Assembly: GCA_029975915.1 (NCBI GenBank)
Contig: JARKOC010000054.1
Coordinates: forward strand, 1 to 13,780
From: Bryobacteraceae bacterium
Lineage (GTDB): Bacteria > Acidobacteriota > Terriglobia > Bryobacterales > Bryobacteraceae
Direction of reading: 5' to 3'
Length of the DNA: 13,780 nt
This document shows, one piece after another, positions 1 through 6,672 of the stretch (the stretch's first letter is position 1; every line of letters begins with the position of its first letter). The notes under the pieces are model-generated. The model was not told the DNA's origin. It did no database searches and was given only the letters and a program-made list of their open reading frames with translations. Both the position numbers and the translations under genes were made by a program.

Positions 1-99
1 CAGATGGGTGCGATCGTCAAGGCAGTCAACGCGAAAGTGGCCGGACGAGCCGACGGCAAGACGGTCGCGGGCCTGGTCAAGGCCCGCATCAATAGCTGA
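1..99 (+). CDS. GatB/YqeY-domain protein, C-terminal end only
   Basis: The window opens inside a reading frame whose last 32 codons are visible, ending at a TGA at 97-99. The tail reads as a Gly-Ala-Ile-Val-Lys helix, then a Gly-Arg-Ala-Asp-Gly-Lys turn and a final Val-Lys-Ala-Arg helix. This matches the closing helices of YqeY-like proteins, which are related to the tail domain of the amidotransferase subunit GatB. The family is small, cytosolic and thought to act on or near tRNA; the molecular role is not settled. It is probably the chromosomal gene next to the mobile region. Too little is visible to separate YqeY from GatB itself, though the Gly-Arg-Ala-Asp-Gly turn favours YqeY. Confidence 0.6.
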   Translation, partial: QMGAIVKAVNAKVAGRADGKTVAGLVKARINS

Positions 100-117
100 G
101 TCGGCGGGGCCGGCGCA

Positions 118-381
118 ATGGGTTGGGGCCGAGTCTTCGAACGGCGCGATACTGTCTCCGGCGTCGGTCGGGGTGAGCAACGCCGTCGCTATGACGAACG
201 AAAATCGAAACGCATCCCGGAGCACGGGCTGCGGCTCGTGGTGATCGACAAAGCCGCCTTCGTGGTTGTCTCGAAGCGCATTGTGCGCGATCCTGCTAGG
301 GATTACGACGTGATCCGGGAGTATCTGCGCAAACACGAGGATCCGACCATTCCTTCGCGACGAGGCAGGGGCCCAAGCTGA
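118..381 (+). pseudogene. Probable C-terminal fragment of a conserved actinobacterial hypothetical protein
   Basis: This 87-codon frame starts only 18 bases after the preceding stop. The first 20 residues look unlike a natural N-terminus. From about residue 20 the sequence becomes protein-like: RRRYDERKSKRI, then the hydrophobic strand LRLVVIDKAAFVVV, then an acidic and basic C-terminal helix around RDPARDYDVIREYL. The pattern of a charged helix, a buried strand ending in Asp and a final helix resembles the end of small PD-(D/E)xK-like proteins, but I cannot name a family. There is only a GGCGGGG stretch upstream of the ATG as a ribosome binding site. I read it as a truncated remnant rather than a complete gene; it could also be a short expressed hypothetical. 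Confidence 0.4.
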
Positions 382-417
382 ACGCAGGCTCGGCGATCGC
401 GATGTGGGTCTTGCGAA

Positions 418-885
418 GTGGGCCTTCCCAAGCGATTCTCAAACACCAGACCAGCGCTGAAACACTTGATTTCCCGTGTTCTCAAGGGCTCTGAGCGGCG
501 CGAACCGAGGGGGCGAACCCCGGAGAGGCACGATTCTCGAGGTGCGGTCGCGAAAGATCCGGCGAAGTCTCAAACACGATTGACCACCGAGCGGCGCGTG
601 GAACTGCTCGCGGATTATGAGGCTGGGATGCCCGTCCGAGCCATCGCAGTGAAGTACGGCGTACATCGCGGAACGATTCCGACCTTCGTCCTACGGTCTG
701 GTGGAAGGTTGCGGCCGACAGGGCTGAGCAAGGAGCGCCGAGCTAGCGCGGCCATCCTCTACGGCGACGGCCACACCTTGCAGGAGGTCGCCGAACGTCT
801 CGGCATTGACCCGAAGACCGTGCGCAACGCTGTCATTGCTGAGGGCGCAACCCTTCGTCCCCGAGGAAGGAGGCCAACAACGTGA
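418..885 (+). pseudogene. Serine-recombinase C-terminal fragment with two helix-turn-helix motifs
   Basis: The open frame starts at GTG 418 with no convincing ribosome binding site. Residues 1-50 look like noise. The recognisable part begins at about residue 52 (KSQTRLTTERR) and holds two consecutive helix-turn-helix units: one around VRAIAVKYGVHRGTI, the other around LQEVAERLGIDPKTVRNAV, ending in a basic RPRGRRP tail. This two-HTH tail is typical of the DNA-binding end of actinobacterial serine recombinases of the resolvase/invertase kind. The catalytic resolvase domain, with its N-terminal serine, is absent. The likely reading is a decayed recombinase left from an earlier insertion, which fits its position between a chromosomal gene and mobile cargo. 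It might still be expressed as a small DNA-binding protein. Confidence 0.5.
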
Positions 886-927
886 GACCAGGGCAACAGA
901 CCTGAATAGCAGGATCGACACTCCGAA

Positions 928-987
928 AGTCATAGTGACTGTATTTTGCGCATTTCTAAAGCTCCAGTGCTAGGCTTGTGACGTCAC
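928..987 (+). promoter_or_regulatory. Candidate promoter bracketed by two palindromic operators sharing a TGAC half-site
   Basis: An AGTCA-tag-TGACT palindrome lies at 928-940 and a perfect GTGACGTCAC palindrome at 978-987. Between them are a possible -35 (TTGCGC, 946-951) and a TANNNT -10 (TAGGCT, 971-976) with a 19-base spacer. A further single GCGTCA half-site is at 991-996, then AGGAG at 996-1000 before the ATG at 1006. The palindromes flank the promoter in the way operators of an autoregulating XRE repressor often do, and such a regulator is the second gene of the operon. The palindromes are seen directly; promoter activity and the regulator assignment are inferred. Confidence 0.4.
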
Positions 988-1005
988 CTAGCGTCAGGAG
1001 CATAG

Positions 1006-1788
1006 ATGAACGAGTTGCCCGAACCCTCTCCGTGGTTCAACCGTCACTTCGGAGAGCACCGCCAGGGCGTGATGCTTGCGCTGGTCAGGGCCGGTCGCGC
1101 AGCCCACGAGCGTTCCCTCGACGCCAAGACCGGAAGTCAACTGACCTCGAACGAAGCATACGGTTCGTTTTGGGTGATCTTGCCTGAGGAGGTATCGGCC
1201 CACCTTGCATTCCTGCCTGGGCGCGAGGTCATCCGGCCGACAGGCAGCCGCTACGACCTGGTGGTGTTCGATGGCACTTTGATCTTTCCAGCGAAGTGTG
1301 GACGTGGATCGTCGGGCGCTGACCGAATCAGACTAGGCCGCTCGGATTTCCGTCGCCGAGTGTTCTCGCTTGAAGACGACGCTAGCCGCAACATGCAGGA
1401 ACAGTTGGAGTTCGAACTAGAACTGGGTGGTGACCTGGACGCTGCTGTCAAGGATGGTTCCTTCGGCTCCGCTACGCGGGTCTCCCTCGTTGCCTACGAT
1501 GTGTCTGCCCGTGGCGGGCTCCAGCACGTCTACGTCGGCGAGGCGACTCTTGAATCATCCGGGCTCGTCACCTGGCACTATCGCGAGGAATTGCCGCTGC
1601 ACCTGCTTGACGGAGAAGGAGTTGCCTTGGTTGGTCTTGGCGAGCCTTCCTCTGCACGATTCGATGACGCGCCTCTTCCTGAGAGCGACCTGACGCTTCT
1701 GAAGCCGAGCGAACTGCCGATCACCAACGTCGAGGCCGAGGGCGTCCTTGACACGGGAACCGGGGGTGCGTCAGATGATCTCCCGTGA
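1006..1788 (+). CDS. Uncharacterised 260-residue protein partnered with an XRE/ImmA gene
   Basis: It starts at an ATG with AGGAG six bases upstream. I do not recognise a family. The protein is soluble, with no signal peptide or membrane helix. An N-terminal helical part (LVRAGRAAHERSLDAKTG) is followed by a mixed strand-rich middle containing SRYDLVVFDGTLIFPAKCG and a segment rich in Arg around residues 105-125. The tail, from about residue 215, is acidic and probably disordered. The YDLVVFDG strand could suggest a nuclease-like core, but I see no complete catalytic motif. The next gene begins inside its last codons, so the two are translationally coupled. An XRE/ImmA protein paired with a coupled unknown gene recalls toxin-antitoxin or stress-switch pairs, in which the peptidase-regulator controls its partner. 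Confidence 0.75.
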   Translation: MNELPEPSPWFNRHFGEHRQGVMLALVRAGRAAHERSLDAKTGSQLTSNEAYGSFWVILPEEVSAHLAFLPGREVIRPTGSRYDLVVFDGTLIFPAKCGRGSSGADRIRLGRSDFRRRVFSLEDDASRNMQEQLEFELELGGDLDAAVKDGSFGSATRVSLVAYDVSARGGLQHVYVGEATLESSGLVTWHYREELPLHLLDGEGVALVGLGEPSSARFDDAPLPESDLTLLKPSELPITNVEAEGVLDTGTGGASDDLP

Positions 1789-2929
1789 TTCGAGCAGACC
1801 GGTCGCGCCTCCCACTGATCTTGACATCGCAAGGACCTTCGATGGTGACCGTCTGCGGCAAGCTCGACAGCTCGCGTTGCGCACGAAGCAGAGTCTCGCA
1901 GAACCACTAGGCGTCTCGGCCGCCGCTATAGGGCAATATGAATCCGGCGCCACACCACCCCGTGCGGAACTCATCCCGCGTCTAGCTAGAGAACTTGATG
2001 TTCCGCGAGAGTTCTTCGCCGCGGGTCGGCCGCTCGCTCGGCTTGAGACAGCCGATGCTTTCTTCCGGAGCCTTCGTTCCACGACGGCAAAACAGCGCGC
2101 CAAGGCAGTGTCCTACACGGAGCAACTATGGGAGCTGGTTCATGCAGTCGAGAAGCACGTCCGCTTGCCACCCGTGAACCTGCCAGGCTTCGTTGGCGGT
2201 GAGATAGAACCTGGCGTATTCCCAAACGACCCAATAGCGGCCGCACGGGCGCTACGCAAGGCATGGGGGCTGGGCGCGGAACCGATCCCGCATCTCGTGC
2301 GCACGATCGAGAATCAGGGCATCGTCGCAGTCTTGGTCCCCTTCGCCGAGAACGAAGTTGCCCGTATCGACGCCTTCTCCACACTTTCGCTGTCGCGACC
2401 GATCATCGTCCTGTCACCCGACCGCGCGAACGACATATACCGGCACCGCTTCACCGCTGCACACGAACTCGGACACCTCGTCATGCACGGCGAACTCGCC
2501 GGCGGTGACCCCGCATTGGAACGAGAAGCGGACCGATTCGCCGCCGAGTTCCTGACACCAAGTTTGGTGATCCATGACTTACTCCCTCGGCGGATCGACT
2601 TTCGAAAGCTGAACCAATTGAGCGAACAATGGGGGGTATCCATCAAGTCCCTCATCTACAGAAGCAGGGAGGTCGGCCTGCTATCCGACGCTACCGCTCG
2701 TCGCGCATACATTCAGCTGAATCAGTTCTCAGAGCAAGGTGTGATCGCAACCCAGCCCGTCTACCAATTTCCTGGTGAGGTTCCTTCGCTCCTTCGCCGC
2801 GCCGTCGAGATGGCCGAAGCAAACGGCGTCACCATCGCATCCTTGGCCCAGGAACTCGCCTGGAAACCAGTCCAAGTCCGCCGCATGCTCGGCGACGCAG
2901 ACGAGCGGCCAACTCTAAGACTTGTTTGA
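1775..2929 (+). CDS. XRE-family regulator fused to an ImmA/IrrE zinc metallopeptidase
   Basis: Residues 23-76 form an XRE-type helix-turn-helix (RLRQARQLAL...LGVSAAAIGQYESG). The C-terminal half is an IrrE/ImmA metallopeptidase with HELGH at about residues 230-234 and the downstream zinc ligand region EREADRFAAEFL. In known members the protease cleaves or inactivates a repressor, as ImmA does to ImmR of ICEBs1 or IrrE to DdrO; fused versions are common next to toxin-antitoxin and mobile-element genes. The ATG at 1775, with a GGGGG run at 1761-1765 in front, is preferred. Upstream in-frame GTG 1766 and TTG 1748 are possible but less well placed. The gene overlaps the previous one by 14 bases. 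It is a plausible regulator of its partner, or of the Thoeris genes 80 bases downstream. Confidence 0.88.
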   Translation: MISRDSSRPVAPPTDLDIARTFDGDRLRQARQLALRTKQSLAEPLGVSAAAIGQYESGATPPRAELIPRLARELDVPREFFAAGRPLARLETADAFFRSLRSTTAKQRAKAVSYTEQLWELVHAVEKHVRLPPVNLPGFVGGEIEPGVFPNDPIAAARALRKAWGLGAEPIPHLVRTIENQGIVAVLVPFAENEVARIDAFSTLSLSRPIIVLSPDRANDIYRHRFTAAHELGHLVMHGELAGGDPALEREADRFAAEFLTPSLVIHDLLPRRIDFRKLNQLSEQWGVSIKSLIYRSREVGLLSDATARRAYIQLNQFSEQGVIATQPVYQFPGEVPSLLRRAVEMAEANGVTIASLAQELAWKPVQVRRMLGDADERPTLRLV

Positions 2930-3009
2930 TTCAGCCCGCCACCCCGGGGCCGTCGATCTATCTGCATCTGTCCGCAACCTTACCCAGTTCCAGGAATAAA
3001 GAGGAAACA

Positions 3010-3519
3010 ATGAGTTACCGCAATAAAACCTATGTCGCTTTCGCAAGCGAGGACATCGGCCAGTACCGCCTGATGGAAGCATGGAAAGCAAACCCCAACT
3101 TCGACTTCAATTTCTATGATGCGCACGCCCTGTACGTTTCGCGCGATACGAGCCAACCTGAAACGATCAAGCGCAATCTGCGCGAACGAATGAAGAACGC
3201 CAAACAGGTGGTTCTTCTCGGCAGTGGTGATGCTAGACGCAAAGGCGGAGACGGTGTCTCATTTCTCGCGCACGAAATTAAGGTCATGATGGAGTTCAAT
3301 CTTCCGGTGGTCATCGCGAACCTCGATAGTGGTCGCACCGTCAACAGGAACTTCATACCGGCACCGCTATTGAACGCAAACTATTACACGGTGTCAGTGT
3401 CGTTCCAGCCTAAGATCATCAAGCACGCGCTCGACAACTACGCAGTCCAGTTCGGGGGCAGCAAAAATTCGGGACCGCACCAGTATCCGTCCGAAACTTA
3501 CGCGACGCTCGGCCTATAG
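3010..3519 (+). CDS. thsB: Thoeris ThsB, TIR-domain NAD-consuming sensor
   Basis: This 169-residue protein is almost entirely one TIR-like domain of the DUF1863/MTH538 type. The first strand is KTYVAFASEDIGQYRLM at residues 6-22. The segment FNFYDAHAL and helix TIKRNLRERMKNAKQVVLLG follow, then VSFLAHEIKVMMEFNLPVVIANLD. Glu89 in this last segment is my candidate for the catalytic glutamate by alignment position. In Thoeris, ThsB senses phage infection and uses NAD to make an ADP-ribose-derived messenger. The start is the ATG at 3010 with GAGGAA at 3001-3006; an upstream in-frame TTG at 2926 would add residues unlike a TIR N-terminus. Its stop touches the start of the macro-domain gene, so the two are surely co-translated. 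Confidence 0.85.
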   Translation: MSYRNKTYVAFASEDIGQYRLMEAWKANPNFDFNFYDAHALYVSRDTSQPETIKRNLRERMKNAKQVVLLGSGDARRKGGDGVSFLAHEIKVMMEFNLPVVIANLDSGRTVNRNFIPAPLLNANYYTVSVSFQPKIIKHALDNYAVQFGGSKNSGPHQYPSETYATLGL

Positions 3520-4371
3520 ATGAGAGACCTAGCACACGATCTGCGCACGTGGCGCTTCTGGCGTTGGTTCCTCATCCAGACATTCTCCGCAATTGGAGTT
3601 CTCGCGGTCCTTCTGGAACTCACGAGTTTCGTTGTCGGAGTACTTCCCGTCGGGGGGTGGCCTCTCGCAATCATCATCGCGACCGTATCGATCGGGTACG
3701 GGCTCGTACGGGCATGGCCGCGTCCGATCAGTCAGGAGTACAACTCGCCCAACACGAGGATCGAGATCGTGAAGGGCGATTTGTTCGCGCAGGATTGCAA
3801 TATCGTTGTGGGCACGTGCGATACGTTCGATACGTCCGTTCCTAACGTCATCGCGAAGAACAGTGTCCAAGGCCAGGCGCTCGAACGCCTCTACGGTAGC
3901 GATACCGATCAACTGGACCGTGAACTCGCTGCGGCACTTCAGGACAAAGCAGTAACGGCAACGATTCAGAAGCCCGGCAAGACCGAGAAATACGGCATTG
4001 GGGCCGTGGCGACGCTTCGAAACGGTTCTCATCGCCTCTATTTCTTAGCCTACAGCGAGATGAACGAGGCCAACGAAGCACAGAGTACGCCGGATGGTAT
4101 CTGGCGAAGCCTTGCATCATTGTGGGAGGAGGTCTCGCGGACTGCGAACGGAACTGCGGTAGCCATACCCGTCATCGGCGGAGGACAGTCCCGGCTATCA
4201 CAGGTCATGCCGGCGCAAGACTCGATCCGCTTCATCGTGATGTCGTTCATGTTCGCGTCACGCACGAAGAAGGTCTGTGATCAGCTGCGAATAGTGGTGC
4301 ATCCGAGGGAGTTCGATCGCCTGGACAGGCTCGAACTCCAAGCGTTCCTGTCATCGATGAGGCCGTCGTGA
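3520..4371 (+). CDS. thsA: Thoeris ThsA of the membrane macro-domain type (type II)
   Basis: The start codon follows the thsB stop directly. Two membrane helices occupy about residues 15-41 and 46-65, after a short basic N-terminus. A macro domain fills residues 82 to about 277: it opens with IEIVKGDLF, has a ligand loop VGTCDTFDTSVPNVIAKNS (about 97-115) and a second loop AIPVIGGGQSRL. This TM-TM-macro layout (DUF6430-like) is that of type II Thoeris effectors. Published work on that type reports a histidine-ADP-ribose messenger from ThsB that binds the macro domain and drives effector assembly in the membrane. Here the role is inferred from domain order and tight linkage to thsB. Type I ThsA instead has SIR2 and SLOG domains, which are absent. 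Confidence 0.87.
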   Translation: MRDLAHDLRTWRFWRWFLIQTFSAIGVLAVLLELTSFVVGVLPVGGWPLAIIIATVSIGYGLVRAWPRPISQEYNSPNTRIEIVKGDLFAQDCNIVVGTCDTFDTSVPNVIAKNSVQGQALERLYGSDTDQLDRELAAALQDKAVTATIQKPGKTEKYGIGAVATLRNGSHRLYFLAYSEMNEANEAQSTPDGIWRSLASLWEEVSRTANGTAVAIPVIGGGQSRLSQVMPAQDSIRFIVMSFMFASRTKKVCDQLRIVVHPREFDRLDRLELQAFLSSMRPS

Positions 4372-4814
4372 GTGAGTCAGCTATTCGGCTCCCTGACGCG
4401 CAGCCGTGCGCGTTCTGCGCCTATCTCGAAGGAAGTCGACCGTTCACCTTCGTGACTAGAAACACGTTGACAGCGGTTATGGTTACGCAGGAACAGCGTG
4501 GGAAACCGCACCTTCTCGTCATCCCTACCAGGCACAGAGAAACCATTCTCGACTTGACAGATGATGAGTGTGCGGCGCTCATGGTCGAAGTAAGGAACGC
4601 AGCGAGGGCAATCGACGCCGCTTACCAGCGTCCAGGTATCTCCGTCTGGCAGAACAACGGTGAGACCGCAAGCCAGTCGATCAGACACGTTCACTTCCAC
4701 GTCGCAGGAACCCTAGACTCTGGCGGCACCGAATGGGGGCCCGTGGAAGAGCTCCCACTTGCCAAGACAGAACTGATTGCCAAGCAAGTTCGAGCCCACT
4801 GGCCGTCATCGTAG
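4368..4814 (+). CDS. HIT-family nucleotide hydrolase/transferase linked to Thoeris
   Basis: A 148-residue protein starting at a GTG that overlaps the thsA stop by four bases (GTGA). It has the histidine-triad signature HVHFHVAG at residues 107-114 (His107, His109 and His111 precede the usual fourth residue position, here occupied by Gly-containing sequence). Asn96, Asn97 and Gly98 of QNNGETASQS form the expected nucleotide-binding turn. Cys14 and Cys17 form an N-terminal CxxC like that of zinc-binding HINT-type enzymes. Family members hydrolyse AMP-lysine, dinucleoside polyphosphates or other nucleotide phosphoramidates and esters. No membrane helix or signal is seen. Being locked into a Thoeris operon whose messenger is an ADP-ribose derivative, it may break down or modify that messenger, or protect the cell from leaky signalling; this is inference. 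Confidence 0.92.
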   Translation: MSESAIRLPDAQPCAFCAYLEGSRPFTFVTRNTLTAVMVTQEQRGKPHLLVIPTRHRETILDLTDDECAALMVEVRNAARAIDAAYQRPGISVWQNNGETASQSIRHVHFHVAGTLDSGGTEWGPVEELPLAKTELIAKQVRAHWPSS

Positions 4815-4859
4815 ACACCACGTTGACCGGACGAGATCACTAGGGAGCGTTATTCTCCT

Positions 4860-4880
4860 AACGCCTGGCAGTGGGGCGTT
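4860..4880. terminator. Possible shared terminator between converging operons
   Basis: The 84-base gap between the HIT gene and the converging membrane-protein gene holds a 6-bp inverted repeat, AACGCC at 4860-4865 and GGCGTT at 4875-4880, with a nine-base loop. There is no long T-run on either side. Its position between two convergent stops makes a bidirectional terminator plausible, but the stem is short. Confidence 0.35.
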
Positions 4881-4898
4881 TCGTGTAGCCGTTCAAAG

Positions 4899-5567
4899 CT
4901 ATGGCGCGGGCGAAGGGCTAATGATGTTGACATCCACAGGCGTTGGAGCATCGTCCAGGGGAACCGCCCAAGATACGGTGTGAGCGATCGCGAGCAGCGT
5001 TAGTCCGACTAGCGCGATCAAGAAGCCGTCACGGAAGACCGTGACCATTGCTCGGCGAGTCCTCGACGTCGTATGCACTGCCAGAACGTACTGTCGAAGC
5101 TCCTCTCGGCGGGGATCACGAAGGTGAATAAAGTCTTCTACCTGGACTACTCCAAGGACTTTGTTCGACACGGCAACACCGGCAAAAACCAGAACTGCCA
5201 TGACGACAATGAGAACGCCGACCAACCAGATGACGAGCAAGCTGGTGGAGTTCGAGGCAACGGCCCAGAGCCGCTCGAACGCGGCAGTGCTCAGTCCGAT
5301 GGCCGCAATGATTGCTGTGAGTGCGAACTCTGCACGGCGCCGAACCGCTTCGATGCCCGCTGATTCGCTTTTCAGACGCTCGTCATAGGATGAGCGCGCC
5401 AAGGCAAGGTTCCGTTTGAGGCACTCGTCTACCCAATTCGTTTTAGGTGCCGCTTCTTTTGGCATCCACACTCTCCGGCCAGCGAAGAGACCCAGCGCCG
5501 TACTCGCAACCATGCGAACTTCGGCGAATGCACGTCTTGTCTTGTCGCGAAAAGCCTGCTTTCTCAT
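4899..5567 (-). CDS. Three-helix membrane protein of the ATP-grasp operon
   Basis: This 222-residue protein has a basic N-terminus (many Arg and Lys in residues 1-32) and an amphipathic helical stretch (about 45-78). Two close membrane helices follow at roughly 80-97 and 109-132, then a cytosolic charged segment (145-178), a third helix at about 180-199 and a Pro-rich tail. The ATG shares bases with the stop of the ATP-grasp gene (ATGA overlap), so it belongs to that operon. I do not recognise a named family. The charged helix followed by paired membrane helices resembles SLATT-like or Pycsar-TM-like effectors in outline only. It could instead be an exporter-like or immunity partner for a modified peptide. 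There are no transporter ATPase or peptidase motifs. Confidence 0.8.
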   Translation of the reverse strand: MRKQAFRDKTRRAFAEVRMVASTALGLFAGRRVWMPKEAAPKTNWVDECLKRNLALARSSYDERLKSESAGIEAVRRRAEFALTAIIAAIGLSTAAFERLWAVASNSTSLLVIWLVGVLIVVMAVLVFAGVAVSNKVLGVVQVEDFIHLRDPRREELRQYVLAVHTTSRTRRAMVTVFRDGFLIALVGLTLLAIAHTVSWAVPLDDAPTPVDVNIISPSPAP

Positions 5568-6508
5568 GTGGCCGCCACGAGTAGATCTGCGAGGGCGTCA
5601 GTGACCGCCATGCCCACTCGCGCCGGGAGGAAAAGCCACTGCCCCGATGGGTTCACGTCGAGAAGGTACACCTCACCATCAGGCGTTTGGACCCAATCTT
5701 GGCTCGAGTATCCGAGTCCGAGATGACTCGCAATTGTCAGCGCGCCTGTGGGCACCATCGAGCTCTCGTCAGGGGCTTCTATGAATGCAGAATGATTGTG
5801 TGAACGCCGCCGCCAATCAGCGGGAGCAGTTAGGTCAACATCTAGCGTTGCCACCCAGGTACGATCGCCGACGGTGACAACGCGAAGATGCTTAGCAGCC
5901 GGTATCCGTTCCTGGACAATGAATGGCGCTGCGTTCAGTGCGCTAAGTCGAATGTCTGTAGGCATCATGGACTCGGCGTAGACCGTCATTGTCTCAGCGT
6001 CCTGGATGAACTGTCCCGTACCGAGAGGCTTAACAATGACCTCGTTCGAGAAGGAAGTTGCGACTGCCTCGCTACTCGTTGTGACTAGGGTTCTCGGGTA
6101 TGGAATGCCGAGCCTGACTGCAGCCTTCCATTGCCAGAGCTTCGATTCAGCTCGGCGTAACGCCACTGGGCTTGTTATCCAACTAACTTTGGAGTCATCC
6201 AGAAGCCATGAGTACGCCGAATGCCAAGTGCCAAGCTCTAAAGCTCTCAGCGAGCCCGCTTCAACGCCAAGCCCCCAGTCTGCCCGGTGAAGACGTCGTA
6301 GCCACCCAAGTCGCGCATCGGTGAGGTCGCGCCAACCGCCATCAACTTTGACGGTGTAACCTTCATCGCTTATCGAAAGACCGCCGCTCATGACTGACTC
6401 AAGGTCGAAGATCAGTGGGCGATTTCCGCGCCTTATGAGGGCATTCTCGACAGCGGCGATATGAGGATCATCACGTTCACCGATGAGGATGGGCGCCTTG
6501 GAGCTCAA
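5564..6508 (-). CDS. RiPP (graspetide-type) ATP-grasp ligase, MvdD/RimK-like
   Basis: The 314 residues follow the graspetide-ligase pattern. The N-terminal lobe has LGWLRRLHRADW at about 67-78. The segment SWITSPVALRRAESKLWQWK, about 109-128, matches the conserved 'W..P.a...Ae.K..Q' block. RLGIPYPRTLVTTS is at 132-145 and VIVKPLGTGQF, the ATP-binding lysine strand, at 157-167. Near the end, VYLLDVNPSGQW carries the Mg-binding Asp-x-Asn. Such enzymes activate Glu or Asp side chains of a precursor peptide with ATP and join them to Thr/Ser or Lys, giving macrolactones or lactams. The start is TTG at 6508, overlapping the stop of the small upstream ORF; no strong ribosome binding site exists for it, so translational coupling is likely. 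The downstream membrane-protein gene also overlaps by four bases. Confidence 0.9.
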   Translation of the reverse strand: MSSKAPILIGERDDPHIAAVENALIRRGNRPLIFDLESVMSGGLSISDEGYTVKVDGGWRDLTDARLGWLRRLHRADWGLGVEAGSLRALELGTWHSAYSWLLDDSKVSWITSPVALRRAESKLWQWKAAVRLGIPYPRTLVTTSSEAVATSFSNEVIVKPLGTGQFIQDAETMTVYAESMMPTDIRLSALNAAPFIVQERIPAAKHLRVVTVGDRTWVATLDVDLTAPADWRRRSHNHSAFIEAPDESSMVPTGALTIASHLGLGYSSQDWVQTPDGEVYLLDVNPSGQWLFLPARVGMAVTDALADLLVAAT

Positions 6509-6672
6509 CGAGGCCCGACGTAACTTAGGAGGAGTTGCGTGACTGCCTCATCGGTATCTGACGATTCAATCGTCTCTGTGATTGTTGCTGTCCCGCGGAC
6601 ACCATCGACATCGCTTTGCGGGTAGCTTGCTAGCTCGGCAAACAAGGATGCGGGGGCTTCTCTTGTCTGCAT
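6505..6672 (-). CDS. Candidate 55-residue RiPP precursor peptide
   Basis: A short ORF directly upstream of the ATP-grasp gene; its TGA lies within the TTGA that starts the ligase. The ATG at 6672 has GGA six bases upstream, and GATAGT at 6699-6694 is a possible -10. The N-terminal half (SLFAELASYPQSD) could be a leader. From residue 27 the peptide is packed with possible nucleophiles and acceptors: GTATITETIESSDTDEA holds Thr28, 30, 32, 34, 40 and Glu33, 36, 42, Asp39, 41. It ends in LLLSYVGPR. Alternating Thr and Glu/Asp is what an ester-forming graspetide core needs. No second copy or repeat of the core is seen. It could instead be a small accessory protein or a coupling leader; the assignment rests on position, size and composition. 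Confidence 0.6.
   Translation of the reverse strand: MQTREAPASLFAELASYPQSDVDGVRGTATITETIESSDTDEAVTQLLLSYVGPR

Noticed and set aside
464..486. Imperfect inverted repeat (CTTGA ... TCAAG with AACAC/GTGTT beside it)
   Set aside because: Short, interleaved arms within the recombinase remnant; no second copy is seen that would mark an attachment site or insertion-sequence end.
2926..3009. Upstream TTG start that would lengthen ThsB by 28 residues
   Set aside because: The added residues are Pro-rich and unlike a TIR N-terminus, while GAGGAA sits correctly before the ATG at 3010.
6530..6625. GGAGGAG followed by GTG on the plus strand at 6539, opening 28 codons
   Set aside because: It looks like a ribosome binding site, but the frame is very short and lies antisense to the better supported 55-codon peptide gene, whose stop fits the ligase start exactly.
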